Assembly: GCF_013177735.1 (NCBI RefSeq)
Contig: NZ_WOEZ01000043.1
Coordinates: 124,001 to 188,000 of the forward strand
DNA from: Paraburkholderia elongata
GTDB lineage: Bacteria; Pseudomonadota; Gammaproteobacteria; Burkholderiales; Burkholderiaceae
Direction: 5' to 3'
Length of the DNA: 64,000 nt
Both the position numbers and the translations under genes were made by a program. The notes beneath the pieces were generated by a model. It did no database searches. It worked only from the letters and a program-made list of their open reading frames with translations, and was not told the DNA's origin. Positions 39,001 to 48,769 of this stretch are shown here, piece after piece (position 1 is the first letter of the stretch; the number at the start of each line of letters is the position of its first letter).

Positions 39001-39780
39001 TCATTTGAGGCTGCCGGAGAGGAATTGCTTGAGCCGGTCGCTCTTCGGGTTCTTGAAGACTTCGTCCGGATGGCCTTCTTCTTCGACGCGGCCTTGATGC
39101 AGGAACATCACGTGGTTCGACACGTTGCGCGCGAACGCCATTTCATGGGTGACGACGATCATCGTGCGGCCTTCTTCGGCGAGCGTCTGCATGACCTTGA
39201 GCACTTCGCCGACCAGCTCGGGATCGAGTGCGGAAGTCGGTTCGTCGAACAGCATCACGTTCGGATGCATGGCCAGCGCGCGCGCGATCGCCACGCGTTG
39301 CTGCTGACCGCCCGACAGATGCGACGGGTACTGCTTCTCAAGACGAGGCGCGAGGCCCACTTTCTCCAGATACTCGCGCGCGCGCTCTTCGGCCTCCTTG
39401 CGCTTCAGACCCAGCACGTTGACCGGCGCCTCGATGATGTTCTCGAGCACGTTCATGTGCGACCACAGGTTGAAGTGCTGGAACACCATCGACAGCTTGG
39501 TGCGCACGCGCTGCAACTGCTTCGGATCGGACACGCGCAGCGCGCCGGCATTGCCGATCTGCGTGCGGACTTCTTCACCGTCGACAAAGATGCGCCCGGA
39601 GTTCGGCTGTTCGAGGAAGTTGATGCAGCGAAGCATCGTGCTCTTGCCCGAACCGGACGAGCCGATCACGCTGATTACGTCACCGGCGTTGGCCTTCAGC
39701 GACACGCCCTTGAGGACTTCGTTGTCGCCGTACTGTTTGTGAAGCTCGTCGACGAAGAGCTTTTGCTTCTTGGTGTTCAT
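39001..39780 (-). CDS. hisP: ABC transporter ATPase for basic amino acids
   Basis: 259 aa from ATG 39780; upstream open sequence belongs to the hisM end and spacer. Walker [11 protein letters not shown]-loop [16 protein letters not shown], signature [15 protein letters not shown], Walker [13 protein letters not shown]. The match in length and in details such as the extended segment after the Walker A helix ([14 protein letters not shown]) points to HisP-type ATPases that energise histidine/lysine/arginine/ornithine uptake. Last gene of the hisJ-hisQ-hisM-hisP locus; 49 bp after hisM. Confidence 0.92.
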   Translation of the reverse strand: MNTKKQKLFVDELHKQYGDNEVLKGVSLKANAGDVISVIGSSGSGKSTMLRCINFLEQPNSGRIFVDGEEVRTQIGNAGALRVSDPKQLQRVRTKLSMVFQHFNLWSHMNVLENIIEAPVNVLGLKRKEAEERAREYLEKVGLAPRLEKQYPSHLSGGQQQRVAIARALAMHPNVMLFDEPTSALDPELVGEVLKVMQTLAEEGRTMIVVTHEMAFARNVSNHVMFLHQGRVEEEGHPDEVFKNPKSDRLKQFLSGSLK

Positions 39781-39829
39781 CGGAATCCTTGGCGGGCTTA
39801 CTTGCTTGCGGGCACGGTGCCCTTCTTGA

Positions 39830-40543
39830 TTACTTGCCTTGCGGCCGCAGGTAAGCGAGCCAGCGGTGCTCGGCGCGGCGGAACAGCCACACGAGCGCAA
39901 AAGAAATGCACAGATAGAGCAGGGCGGCGAGGCCGAACGCATTGAATGACTGATACGTGGCCGAGTTCACGTCGCGCGCGATCTTGAGGATGTCCGGCAC
40001 GGTTGCGGTGAACGCGACGGTGGTGGCGTGCAGCATCAGGATCACTTCGTTGCTGTAGTACGGCAACGCGCGGCGCAGCGCTGACGGCAGAATCACCCGC
40101 CGGTACAGCGTGAACGACGACATGCCATACGCGCGCGCCGCTTCGATCTCGCCATACGGCGTAGCCTTGATCGCGCCCGCGAAAATCTCGGTGGTGTACG
40201 CGCAGGTGTTCAGCGTGAACGCGAGCAGCGTGCAATGCATGCCGTCGCGGAAGAACGCGTTGGTCAGCTCGTGGTTGCGGATGATTTCGAGGCTGTACAG
40301 GCCGGTGTAGCAGAGCAGCAACTGCACGTACAGCGGCGTGCCGCGAAAGATATACGTATACAGCCACACCAGACCAGCGAGCCATTTCTTCTTCGACACG
40401 CGCGCAACCGCGAGCGGGATCGACAGGCAGAAGCCGAGCCCGATCGACACCACCAGCAGCCACAGTGTGATGACGACGCCGGTGAGGCGGTAGCCGTCGG
40501 AATAGAGATAGTTGCGCCAGTATTCCTGAATGATCTCGATCAT
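39830..40543 (-). CDS. hisM: ABC transporter permease HisM
   Basis: 237 aa with five predicted membrane segments. The motif [25 protein letters not shown] contains the EAA loop that contacts the ATPase. YRGTPLY-like [22 protein letters not shown] is typical of HisM. Start overlaps the hisQ stop by 4 bp (ATGA), so the two permease halves are translationally coupled. They form a heterodimer in the inner membrane. Confidence 0.92.
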   Translation of the reverse strand: MIEIIQEYWRNYLYSDGYRLTGVVITLWLLVVSIGLGFCLSIPLAVARVSKKKWLAGLVWLYTYIFRGTPLYVQLLLCYTGLYSLEIIRNHELTNAFFRDGMHCTLLAFTLNTCAYTTEIFAGAIKATPYGEIEAARAYGMSSFTLYRRVILPSALRRALPYYSNEVILMLHATTVAFTATVPDILKIARDVNSATYQSFNAFGLAALLYLCISFALVWLFRRAEHRWLAYLRPQGK

Positions 40544-41229
40544 AGATCCGCCTTTCGCACGCCAGTCGAGTAACGCTTTTCGAGGTACATCAGCACGAAG
40601 TTGGACACTGTGGTGATGACGAGATAAATCGCCCCTGCGAACAGGGTGAAGAAGAAGAACCGCAACGTGCCCTTGCCCGCATCCTGCGAGGCTTTGACCA
40701 CATCCGCGAGACCGATGATCGACACTAGCGCCGTGGCTTTCACCATCACCTGCCAGTTGTTGCCGATGCCAGGCAGCGCGAAGCGCATCATCTGCGGGAA
40801 CATGATCCGCGAGAACACCTGCCAGCCGGTCATGCCGTAGGCCGCGCCCGCTTCGAGCTGGCCGCGCGGCACCGCGAGAAACGCGCCGCGGAAGGTCTCG
40901 GTGAAGTACGCGCCGTAGATGAAGCCCAGCACCGCGACGCCGGCCACGAATGGGTTGATGTCGATCTGGTCCCAGCCGAGTAGGTCGGTCAGGTTATTCA
41001 GCCAGATCTGGATGCTGTAGAACAGCAGCAGCATCAGCACCAGGTCGGGCACGCCGCGCACGAGCGTCGTGTAGACGGTGCCGACACTATAGGAGACGCG
41101 GTTCTTCGACAATTTCGCCGCCGCGCCGAGCAGACCCAGCACGAAAGCGAACGCCAGCGACAACACCGCCAGTTTGACGGTTTGCCAGGTGCCGCTAAGA
41201 AGCAGCGGGCCGTAGCCTTGAAGGAACAT
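40540..41229 (-). CDS. hisQ: ABC transporter permease HisQ
   Basis: 229 aa from ATG 41229 with AAGGAC upstream. Five membrane segments; TETFRGAFLAVPRGQLEAGAAYGMTGWQ holds the EAA loop, and LVRGVPDLVLMLLLFYSIQIWLN the conserved HisQ region. It pairs with HisM. It lies about 265 bp after the hisJ remnant, longer than expected for a tight operon, so it may have its own promoter. Confidence 0.92.
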   Translation of the reverse strand: MFLQGYGPLLLSGTWQTVKLAVLSLAFAFVLGLLGAAAKLSKNRVSYSVGTVYTTLVRGVPDLVLMLLLFYSIQIWLNNLTDLLGWDQIDINPFVAGVAVLGFIYGAYFTETFRGAFLAVPRGQLEAGAAYGMTGWQVFSRIMFPQMMRFALPGIGNNWQVMVKATALVSIIGLADVVKASQDAGKGTLRFFFFTLFAGAIYLVITTVSNFVLMYLEKRYSTGVRKADL

Positions 41230-41495
41230 ATGGGGTCCTTGACGATGCGTTTGCGATGCACCGCGAAAGACGCGGCCAGCTCTGCACCGCGTTTGCCGCG
41301 AACCTGGGCTCGCCGTTTCCTGCGGCGCACAGCGCACCGCTGTGCAAATCATGACTGCATGACCGTTACCGGTCTTGCAGCGCGCTTTTCGACTCTCGTT
41401 TTGAATCGGGGTTGAAACTGCTTTGAAGCTATTGCCGACTGTATTACTAAGCCTAGGGAAAGCCCATGCGGGCGAGCCCCGAGTCAGTGACCAAC

Positions 41496-42271
41496 TCAGT
41501 GACCAAGATAGATATCGACATCGAAGTACTGCTTTTCGAGCTTCTTGAACGTACCGTCCTGATGCACTTGCGCCAACGCCTGGTTGAACATCGCTTTCAG
41601 CTCGACGTCATCCTTGCGCAGGCCGATGGCCGTGCCTTCACCGATTGTCTTTGGGTCTTTTACTTCCGGGCCGGCCCAGGCGAAGCCTTTACCGCGCGGC
41701 GTCTTCAGGAACCCGGCGTCGGCTTGCAATTCGTCCTGCAACGCGGCGTCGAGACGCCCGAAGCGACGTCGGCGTACACCTGATCCTGATTCTGGTAGGA
41801 CACCACGGTCACGCCTTTGGGCTCCCAGTAAGCCTTGGCGTAGGCCTCCTGAGTCGAGCCCTGCTCGACGCCGACGTGCTTGCCCTTCAGCGATTCAGCC
41901 GTGGGCAGCAGCGGCGAGCCGGCTTTGGCGATCATGCGGGCCGGGGCGTCGAACAGCTTGTCGGAGAAATCGATCTGCTCGCGGCGCTTGTCCGTAACGG
42001 TCAGCGACGACACGATCGCGTCGAACTTCTTGCCCTTCAACGCCGGGATGATCCCGTCCAGGTCCTGCTCGACCCACACGCACTTGACGTTCATTTTCGC
42101 GCACAGCGCTTTCGTCAAATCGACGTCGAAGCCGACGACCTGGCCGCTGGCCGCCTTCGATTCGAACGGCGGGTAGCTGGCGTCCACTCCGATGCGCACG
42201 GTTTTCCATTCTTTCGCCATGGCGCCGGTGGCCATGACGGCGAGCGCCACGCACAGTGCGGCCTTCTTCAT
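41496..42271 (-). pseudogene. hisJ: Basic amino-acid binding protein, single-base frameshift
   Basis: The first frame (42271-41705) begins with signal peptide MKKAALCVALAVMATGAMA and continues as a periplasmic HisJ/ArgT protein ([50 protein letters not shown]). At about 41756 the sequence GGGCGTCTC replaces the expected GGGCCGTCTC: the frame then reads VSTPRC and stops. The true continuation ([18 protein letters not shown] to the end DVDIYLGH, 41496) is in the next frame. Adding one base gives about 258 aa, the normal length. Either a recent mutation or a read error in a C/G run. If real, the importer lacks its own receptor. Confidence 0.85.
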
Positions 42272-42853
42272 GTTTCTCCTGGATCAAACTGATCGTCGTG
42301 GTGTGCCGATCTCGACGACCGTCGGCTCGTGGCCGGCCGTCGCTATTCTAGGCGGTCAAAATTGTCGCGCCGCGCATGGGTTCCACTTCGCTCCCACTTC
42401 GCTCCCGCCGATGTCTGGTCGACGTATCAAGCGAAATTGGCAAGGGGCTGAAACCCGCGGCTGTCCCATCGCGGGCCCGGCTGCCGGGGCCGCCGGCGCG
42501 CCTTGAGCGCCCATGCGTCTCGAAAAGGGCGGTATTTTACCCGAACAGGGGCGGGGCGCCAGTGCGGGACGCCGCCGGCTGCCAGTGGACGGGCGCATGC
42601 GTTGTGCATGCGCGACGGTGTCGGGCCGCGGTCTGGCCGTGCTGGCGCGCGCTCATTCGCGTTCATGATCGGCAAGCCAGGGACCGGTATGGCGAGGAAG
42701 GCCGCCAGTAACCGGCCTGGCAATGCCGCGCACCCCACCGGCGCACGATTGCGCTGATTTATGAAACGATACGGTGCGCCGTTGCCGATTGTTTAGCGCG
42801 CTTCGCGCCCATACATTCTGAGCATCGCTATTTACTGACCGGGAGACCCCCCC
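42272..42853. other. Intergenic region between hisJ and pirin gene
   Basis: About 580 bp of GC-rich sequence. It must hold the divergent promoters. A direct repeat of CACTTCGCTCC occurs near 42382-42405. I see no gene. Confidence 0.35.
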
Positions 42854-43564
42854 ATGTTCGAGATTCGCCGTTCCGACGAACGCGGCCACGCCAATCACGG
42901 CTGGCTCGACTCGTATCACAGCTTCTCGTTTGCCGACTACCGCGACCCGCAACACGTGCATTTCGGACCGCTGCGGGTGATCAACGAAGACCGCATCGCC
43001 GGCGGCCAGGGCTTCGGCACGCACGGCCATCGCGACATGGAAATCGTCACATATGTGCTCGAAGGCGCGCTCGCGCACCGCGACAGCATGGGCAACGGCT
43101 CGACCATCCGTCCCGGCGACGTGCAGCGTATGAGCGCCGGCACGGGCGTGCAGCACAGCGAGTTCAATGCATCGCAGGACGAACCGGCGCACCTGTTGCA
43201 GATCTGGGTGATCCCGCAACGCGCGGGTGACCAGCCCGGCTACGAGGAAAAACGCTTCGACGATGCCGACAAGCGCGGGCGTCTGCGCGTGGTCGCCTCG
43301 CCCGACGGCCGGGACGGTTCCGTAACGATTCATGCGGATGCCTCGATCTACGCGGCGTTAATCGACGGCGCGGAACAGGCTACGTTCGCGTTGCCGAAAG
43401 GCCGGCTGGCGTATGTGCACGTAGCGCGCGGCGCGCTGACTGTGAATGGCGAAGCGCTCCAGGCCGGCGACGCCGCCAAGTTGAGCGAGACCGATACGGT
43501 GACGCTCGAAAAGGGCGAGGACGCCGAAGTGCTGCTGTTCGATCTGGGGCCGCTCAACGGGTAA
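42854..43564 (+). CDS. Pirin-family bicupin protein (YhaK-like)
   Basis: 236 aa. The N-terminal cupin has [16 protein letters not shown] and HSEFNASQ, giving the His and Glu ligands for a metal ion; the second half is the degenerate C-terminal cupin. [11 protein letters not shown] replaces the FxPHPHRGxE of classical pirins, as in YhaK. YhaK/pirin proteins are suggested redox sensors or quercetinases; the role here is unknown. The ATG follows a GGGAGA ribosome site, though with a run of C. Monocistronic, followed by a tandem repeat and terminator. Confidence 0.9.
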   Translation: MFEIRRSDERGHANHGWLDSYHSFSFADYRDPQHVHFGPLRVINEDRIAGGQGFGTHGHRDMEIVTYVLEGALAHRDSMGNGSTIRPGDVQRMSAGTGVQHSEFNASQDEPAHLLQIWVIPQRAGDQPGYEEKRFDDADKRGRLRVVASPDGRDGSVTIHADASIYAALIDGAEQATFALPKGRLAYVHVARGALTVNGEALQAGDAAKLSETDTVTLEKGEDAEVLLFDLGPLNG

Positions 43565-43603
43565 GCGCCGATCACCGGCCGGACAATCATCGGCCGATGA
43601 TGA

Positions 43604-43680
43604 TTGCCAGTTGCCAGTTGCCAGTTGCCAGTTGCCAGTTGCCAGTTGCCAGATGCAAGTTGCAAGTTGCCAGATGCAAG
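43604..43680 (+). repeat. TTGCCAG heptamer tandem repeat, 11 units
   Basis: Seven perfect TTGCCAG units (43604-43652) followed by four variants (ATGCAAG, TTGCAAG, TTGCCAG, ATGCAAG). It lies 40 bp past the pirin stop. A unit of seven is not a multiple of three. It is not in a coding region. Confidence 0.95.
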
Positions 43681-43722
43681 AGCAACGAGCACCTCGGTTT
43701 GAAGTTCAAGCTGCACGCAAAC

Positions 43723-43756
43723 AAAAACGCCACGGAAGATTTCCCGTGGCGTTTTT
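43723..43756. terminator. Bidirectional terminator
   Basis: AAAAACGCCACGG pairs perfectly with CCGTGGCGTTTTT over 13 bp. It lies between the converging pirin and Spy-like genes and has T-runs in both directions. Confidence 0.92.
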
Positions 43757-43805
43757 GCATTCGGACGACGGCCGCGCAAGCCGCCTTCCGCCTACGTCGA
43801 CCTGC

Positions 43806-44333
43806 TTACTGATTCGCAGCCGGCGCCGACGCTGCGCCCTTATTATGTTCCCAGCGCTCGTGCATCTTCTCGTGACGCGCTTCCATCTTCGCAAAACGCT
43901 GCTTCAGCGCCGTGCTGACGGTGGTCTTCTGCTGGTCGTTCAAGCCGTTATAGAACTTGAGCCACGCGTCCGTGGTTTGCTGACGCAGCTGCGCGTCTTT
44001 CTGCTCGACTTGCTGGTGCGCGGCAGCCATGGCGTTCAGATCCAGGATCGGCTGCTGCTGCGCGGCCTTCATCTGGTTCTTGATCTGTTCATGGTTGGCG
44101 CGCATGGCTTCGTGGTTCTGCTTCATCGTGTCGAGCGCGGCTTGCCATTGCTTTTCCTGATCCGCGTTCAGCTTCAACTGGTCATGCAGTTGCGTCAGTT
44201 CCTTCATGAAGTGACCATGCCAGCCGCCGTGACCTTCTTGACCGGCGGGTTGCGCGGCATAGGCAGCGCCCACGCCGATGGCGAGGGCAGTGGCGGCAAC
44301 GGCGAGAACGCGCGACATTTTTTTGGTAGACAT
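43806..44333 (-). CDS. Spy/CpxP-like periplasmic chaperone
   Basis: 175 aa from ATG 44333 with GGGAG upstream. MSTKKMSRVLAVAATALAIGVGAAYA is a Sec signal peptide. The mature part is helical and rich in Gln, His and Lys, with LTQLHDQLKLNADQEKQWQ (an LTxxQ-like motif) and a second repeat-like WLKFYNGLNDQQKTTVSTAL. This suits the cradle-shaped Spy/CpxP family that protects periplasmic proteins during envelope stress. Divergent from the OmpR-type regulator next door, matching the arrangement of cpxP with cpxRA. Confidence 0.82.
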   Translation of the reverse strand: MSTKKMSRVLAVAATALAIGVGAAYAAQPAGQEGHGGWHGHFMKELTQLHDQLKLNADQEKQWQAALDTMKQNHEAMRANHEQIKNQMKAAQQQPILDLNAMAAAHQQVEQKDAQLRQQTTDAWLKFYNGLNDQQKTTVSTALKQRFAKMEARHEKMHERWEHNKGAASAPAANQ

Positions 44334-44553
44334 GTGAGACTCCCTGTAATGGAATAGCCGACGATGCAACCGGTGACAGAGGACGGCCTGCATTCGGTAA
44401 GACACAGCGTAGAGAACTGCGTCCGGCGCTGTGTTACGTGGATTGATGCGGCTATTACGGGACATTACGTGCGCCTTTCACGGTAACACCCGGTAACCCT
44501 TGCGGGTCGTTTGAAATCGAAAACCCTTCCTGCTGCGCGTTAAACTTCATCCC

Positions 44554-45279
44554 ATGGCTACTCAAATACTTGTTGTCGACGACGACGTCGAATTACGCGA
44601 TCTGCTGCGCGACTATCTGGCCCGTCAGGGCATCGAAGTCTCGGTGCTGCACGACGCAGGCTCGCTCGAGCGCAGGCTCGAACGCGAGCGTCCGGATCTG
44701 ATCGTGCTCGATCTGATGATGCCGGGCGTAGACGGGCTGACCGCGCTGCGTAAGCTGCGCGCGTCGGGCGACGACATCCCCGTGATCATGCTCACCGCAC
44801 GCGCTGACGACGTCGACCGGATCGTCGGGCTGGAGCTCGGCGCGGACGACTATCTCGGCAAGCCGTTCAACCCACGCGAGCTGTTGGCGCGCGTGCAGGC
44901 GGTGCTGCGGCGGCGCCGCACGCTGCCGTCGGCGGCGGCGCCGGAACAGCGCGAGCCGTTCAACTTCGGCCGCTTCACGCTGGATTTCCAGTCGCGCACG
45001 CTGCATCTCGAAGACAAGCCGCTCACGCTGTCGGGCAGCGAATTCGCGCTTCTGAAGATTTTCGTCAATCACCCCATGCGCACGCTCACACGTGAGCGCC
45101 TGCTCGAACTGCTGCATGGCCCGGAATACGACGGCACGGACCGCGGCATCGACGTACAGGTGTGGCGTTTGCGTCGCATTCTCGAAACCGATCCGTCCAC
45201 GCCGCGCTTCATTCAAACGGTGCGCGGGCGCGGCTACGTGTTCGTGCCGGATGGCGAACAGCATGCGCCGGCCCATTGA
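44554..45279 (+). CDS. OmpR-family response regulator
   Basis: 241 aa. Receiver domain with acidic pocket VVDDD, phosphorylation site Asp53 in LIVLDLMMPG, and Lys in LGKPFNPREL. A winged-helix DNA-binding domain (about 140-235) includes LTRERLLELLHGPEYDGTDRGIDV and the RGRGYVF end. Its partner kinase starts 17 bp before the stop. The pair is OmpR/EnvZ- or Cpx-like; the divergent Spy-like gene suggests envelope-stress sensing. Confidence 0.95.
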   Translation: MATQILVVDDDVELRDLLRDYLARQGIEVSVLHDAGSLERRLERERPDLIVLDLMMPGVDGLTALRKLRASGDDIPVIMLTARADDVDRIVGLELGADDYLGKPFNPRELLARVQAVLRRRRTLPSAAAPEQREPFNFGRFTLDFQSRTLHLEDKPLTLSGSEFALLKIFVNHPMRTLTRERLLELLHGPEYDGTDRGIDVQVWRLRRILETDPSTPRFIQTVRGRGYVFVPDGEQHAPAH

Positions 45280-46579
45280 TTCGCTTTTCGGGCGCCTGGC
45301 GCTGCTAGTCATTGCGGTGCTGCTGCTTTCGCATTTCGCGTGGTACGCGCTCATGCGGCTCGAGCGCAGCCAGCTGCAAACGCGCTACGCAGTCGAGGAA
45401 GCCACCTTCCTCGTCGACGCAGTGCGCCAGCACGTCGCCCGCACGCCAGACCAGCCCTTGCCGTCGCGCGTCAGGCTGGTCGATCCGGCGAGCCCCGACG
45501 TGCCGCCGGATAGCACCGCTCTGCCGGCGCCGCTCGAACGTTTCATCGAGGACGTGCGCGATCGCATGCCCGCCGGCACGCTGGTGCGGATCGGCCAGCC
45601 AGGCCGTCCGCCTACGCTGTGGGTGCGCACCACCACGGATCGGAACTGGATCGTGGTGCCGGTGCAGACATTGCGCACGCCCCGTTCGCTCGATCGCACG
45701 GTGCTGTGGCTTGCGATCATTTTCTCGTTCGGGGTAATGGCGGCGCTCTTTGCCGCGTGGGCGCTGCAGCAGCCGTTGCGCTCGCTTGCCCAGGCGGTGG
45801 CGCGCTTCGGCCGTGGTTTGCCGGTGCCGCCGGTGCCCGAGCGCGGTCCGCGCGAGTTGCGGCAGTTGACGCACGGCTTCAACCAGATGGTTCAGGAAGT
45901 GGCGCGTACTGAAAACGACCGGGCCGTGATGCTGGCCGGCGTCGCACACGATCTGAAAACGCCGCTGGCACGCTTGCGGCTGCGCGCCGAAATGATGGAA
46001 GAAGTGAAAATGCGTGACGGCGTCGTGCGCGATGTCGATTCAATGACGCATATCGTCGAACAGTTTCTGGTGTTCGCTCACGACGGCGCCGATCGCAGTG
46101 AAGCGGTCGAAGTGGACGCGCAGTGCGAGCGCGTGGTCCGCAGTTATCGTGCGGTCGCTGCCGGGGCGCCCACCGTGCAGACCGAACTCAACGCGGGGCC
46201 GGGTTTCCTGCTGCCCGCGGCGACGCTCGACCGGATCCTGTCGAACCTGCTGGACAACGCACATGCCTATGGCGCGCCGCCAATCGTCGTCGCCACGGCG
46301 CGCACGGCGCAAGGTTTCACGCTTTCGGTGAGCGACAACGGCAGCGGTATCGCCGCGCAGGACCTGATCAACGCCAGCCGGCCGTTCGTGCGGCTCGACC
46401 CGGCACGCGGCGGCAACGGTCATAGCGGGCTGGGGCTCGCGATCGTCGAGCGTCTGGTGCGGCGTGCGGGCGGGGAGTGGGAGATCGGCAACCACGGCGG
46501 CCGTGGCTTGCGAGTCTTGATGAGCTTTCCGTTCGAAGTGGTGCCGCGTGTCATGGCGGCCTCGGAAAGCGCCTGGTAG
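45263..46579 (+). CDS. Sensor histidine kinase, EnvZ-like
   Basis: 438 aa from ATG 45263 (MRRPIDSLFGRL), overlapping the regulator by 17 bp. Two membrane helices (about 12-30 and 150-172) enclose a periplasmic domain of about 115 residues; then HAMP, the H-box LAGVAHDLKTPLARLRLRAE with the phospho-acceptor His, and an HATPase domain (N box ILSNLLDNAHAYG, G1 DNGSG, G2 GHSGLGLAIV). It would phosphorylate the adjacent regulator. The signal sensed is unknown. Confidence 0.95.
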   Translation: MRRPIDSLFGRLALLVIAVLLLSHFAWYALMRLERSQLQTRYAVEEATFLVDAVRQHVARTPDQPLPSRVRLVDPASPDVPPDSTALPAPLERFIEDVRDRMPAGTLVRIGQPGRPPTLWVRTTTDRNWIVVPVQTLRTPRSLDRTVLWLAIIFSFGVMAALFAAWALQQPLRSLAQAVARFGRGLPVPPVPERGPRELRQLTHGFNQMVQEVARTENDRAVMLAGVAHDLKTPLARLRLRAEMMEEVKMRDGVVRDVDSMTHIVEQFLVFAHDGADRSEAVEVDAQCERVVRSYRAVAAGAPTVQTELNAGPGFLLPAATLDRILSNLLDNAHAYGAPPIVVATARTAQGFTLSVSDNGSGIAAQDLINASRPFVRLDPARGGNGHSGLGLAIVERLVRRAGGEWEIGNHGGRGLRVLMSFPFEVVPRVMAASESAW

Positions 46580-46654
46580 GTTGAGCGGGGCAAGGGCGGC
46601 CAAGCGCTTACCCCGATGTGTTTATGCTGGAATGCGCGTCCGGCAACCGTGACG

Positions 46655-46921
46655 TTAGTCTGAAAACAGTGTGTTCAAGGCATTCGCCGCCTCGCTATCT
46701 ACCGTATTCCACGTTACCGTTTCGGCTTCGAAGATGTAGTGCGTGGTGTACTTGCCAAGACGCGTGAGTATTTCTTCCTGAATCAGTTCCGGCGCGACAT
46801 CCAGTTTCAGATACCACGCGGTCGACGACAAGCGCGTCTGGAACGCGCCATATTCGGCCAGCAAATGGTCGAATGCGTCAGCATCCTGATCGCGACAGAC
46901 GATGACCAAATTTCCCTTCAT
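46655..46921 (-). CDS. Small protein of unknown function, ferredoxin-like pattern
   Basis: 88 aa with GGGAGA before the ATG. Predicted pattern beta-alpha-beta-beta-alpha-beta: KGNLVIVCR, DADAFDHLLAEYG, FQTRLSSTAWYLKL, PELIQEEILTRLGK, HYIFEAETVTWNTV. That pattern and size resemble Cas2/VapD/SinR-type ferredoxin-like folds, but there is no other cas gene or CRISPR here and the catalytic Asp of Cas2 nucleases is not at the usual place. Function not assigned. Single gene between the kinase and the diguanylate cyclase. Confidence 0.6.
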   Translation of the reverse strand: MKGNLVIVCRDQDADAFDHLLAEYGAFQTRLSSTAWYLKLDVAPELIQEEILTRLGKYTTHYIFEAETVTWNTVDSEAANALNTLFSD

Positions 46922-47077
46922 GCGAATCTCCCGTTAGAGCGGTAGCGGCAACCTCAATGTCAGGGTTGATGATACCTGCTTCGTTGCGGGACGCCCGAGG
47001 CGGGGGCTTGCTTTGCGCCAGCTACCGCGCTCATCGGGGGCGACGGCGCACTGGATGGGATGAATTTTCGGGTGCCG

Positions 47078-48769
47078 TCACCAGGCGTTGGCCATCGTCC
47101 GCGCGGGCGGCGCGGTGTCGTCGGGCGGAAGCGCTTCGGTGCGGTCGCGGCCGCCCGTCTTCGCCGCGTAAAGCGCCGTATCGGCGCGGCTCATAATGCG
47201 CTCGGGCAGATCGTCGGCGGAGAGTTCGGTGATGCCGATGCTTACGCTCAGGCCCACCGAAGCCGGCAGTTTCGGCGAAGGAATCGCCTTTAGACGCAGG
47301 CGCAAGCGTTCGACGACTTCGCGGCCGCCGGCCAGATCCGTGGCAGGCAGCAGCAAGCCGAACTCTTCGCCGCCCAGCCGGCCGATCGCATCGGTGCCGC
47401 GCAACTCAGCCCGGCAGGTGTCGACGAAATGTTCGAGCGCGCGGTCGCCGGCGGCATGGCCGAAGCGGTCGTTGATCTGCTTGAAGTGGTCGAGGTCGGC
47501 GATCGCCATGCACAGCGGCTCACTGCCGGCATGCGCACGTTCGATCTCGTGGCGCAGCAGGTCGAGGAAGTAGCGCCGCGACAGCGCGCCGGTCAGCGCA
47601 TCGTGGCGCGCCTCGGCCGAGAGCAGGGTGTTGGCCGATTGCAATTGCTCTGCAAGATCGCGCGTGGCGCGGTGGTGGCGCCGCTCGCGCACGTACGACA
47701 CCGTGATCACCCACGCGAGCGCGACCGTGCCGGCCAGCGTCAGAAACACCAGCAGTTGATCGCGCTTGTGATTGCGCAGCAGTTCGGGCCAGGCCGCGAG
47801 CGGATCGACCAGATGCGCCGACAGCCCCGAGTTCAGGCCGCCGCGTGCCTGATACAGCGACGGCGCCGGATGCTCGCTCATGCCGAACAGCTGGTTGGCG
47901 ATGGTTGCGGGCACCCAGGGCGCCTGTTCGCGCACCTGCGCGTCGACCTGAATCCGGATGTCGGGGAGGATTTCGCGGCGATAGATGGCCATGCGCTCGG
48001 CGGCGTTCATCTGCGTGACGCGCGAGTTCGGCAGCGCGTGGCCTTCAAGTTCGCTGTTGTGCGCCATGATGATGACACCGTTCTCATCGGCGACGAAGGT
48101 GCCGGCATGCGCGACCCAGTGGCGCAGCCGCGCGATCCCTACCTTGGCCACCACCACACCGACCAGCAGGCCGTCGGCGTACACTGGCGCCGCGATGAAG
48201 ATGCCCGGCTCGCCGCTCATGCGGCCCACGCCATAGGCTTCCGAAAACGCACCGAGCAGGGCATTCGTCAGGTAGCTGCGCGTGCGCATGTCGGAGCCGA
48301 CGAAGGAGCGTTCCGCGGCGAGTGGGTTATTGACGGAGTTGCTCGATGCGACGCAGGTGCCGTTGGCGTTGACGAGCCAGATCTGGTCGAGCCCGGAGAA
48401 GCCTTGTGCGTCGTGCAGGAAACTGCTCACCGCGAGCATTTGCGGATCTTTTAACAACGCGGCGCGCAAGGCGGGTTCCGCCGTTTCGCTGTTCGCGGCA
48501 TAATTCTGGGATTGCGCCAGCGCGTGCTGGACCACGTCCATTTCGGCCATGGTTGCGGGGATGGCCCGAGACATCGCGAGGTCGCTGGCGATCACCTCCG
48601 CCATGTTGTCGACGATCGACGTGGACATTTGCCGCTGCGTGCGCAAGGCCGCGTCCAGCTCTTGCTGTACCATCCGGTCCGCGACCATGCCGGCCACGAA
48701 CCAGCAAACGAGCACGATCAGCACGAAGCTGATCGGTCCGGTTGCCTGGCGCAAGGTTGTCCTGTTCAT
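47078..48769 (-). CDS. Membrane-bound diguanylate cyclase with periplasmic Cache sensor
   Basis: 563 aa from ATG 48769, with AGAGGG upstream. TM1 at about 12-32, a large periplasmic region (about 35-325) of dCache type (DQIWLVNANGTCVASS, PVYADGLLVGVVVAKVG), TM2 at about 332-352, then a GGDEF domain with the active-site motif GGEEF and an RGTD inhibitory site five residues before it. It makes c-di-GMP from two GTP and should show product inhibition. It likely ties an external small-molecule signal to biofilm or motility control. No EAL domain. Confidence 0.93.
   Translation of the reverse strand: MNRTTLRQATGPISFVLIVLVCWFVAGMVADRMVQQELDAALRTQRQMSTSIVDNMAEVIASDLAMSRAIPATMAEMDVVQHALAQSQNYAANSETAEPALRAALLKDPQMLAVSSFLHDAQGFSGLDQIWLVNANGTCVASSNSVNNPLAAERSFVGSDMRTRSYLTNALLGAFSEAYGVGRMSGEPGIFIAAPVYADGLLVGVVVAKVGIARLRHWVAHAGTFVADENGVIIMAHNSELEGHALPNSRVTQMNAAERMAIYRREILPDIRIQVDAQVREQAPWVPATIANQLFGMSEHPAPSLYQARGGLNSGLSAHLVDPLAAWPELLRNHKRDQLLVFLTLAGTVALAWVITVSYVRERRHHRATRDLAEQLQSANTLLSAEARHDALTGALSRRYFLDLLRHEIERAHAGSEPLCMAIADLDHFKQINDRFGHAAGDRALEHFVDTCRAELRGTDAIGRLGGEEFGLLLPATDLAGGREVVERLRLRLKAIPSPKLPASVGLSVSIGITELSADDLPERIMSRADTALYAAKTGGRDRTEALPPDDTAPPARTMANAW

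Noticed and set aside
43604..43680. Possible CRISPR array
   Set aside because: The units are 7 bp with no spacers; it is a simple tandem repeat.
46655..46921. Cas2 as part of a CRISPR-Cas system
   Set aside because: No cas1, no other cas gene and no repeat-spacer array in the window; only a similar secondary-structure pattern.
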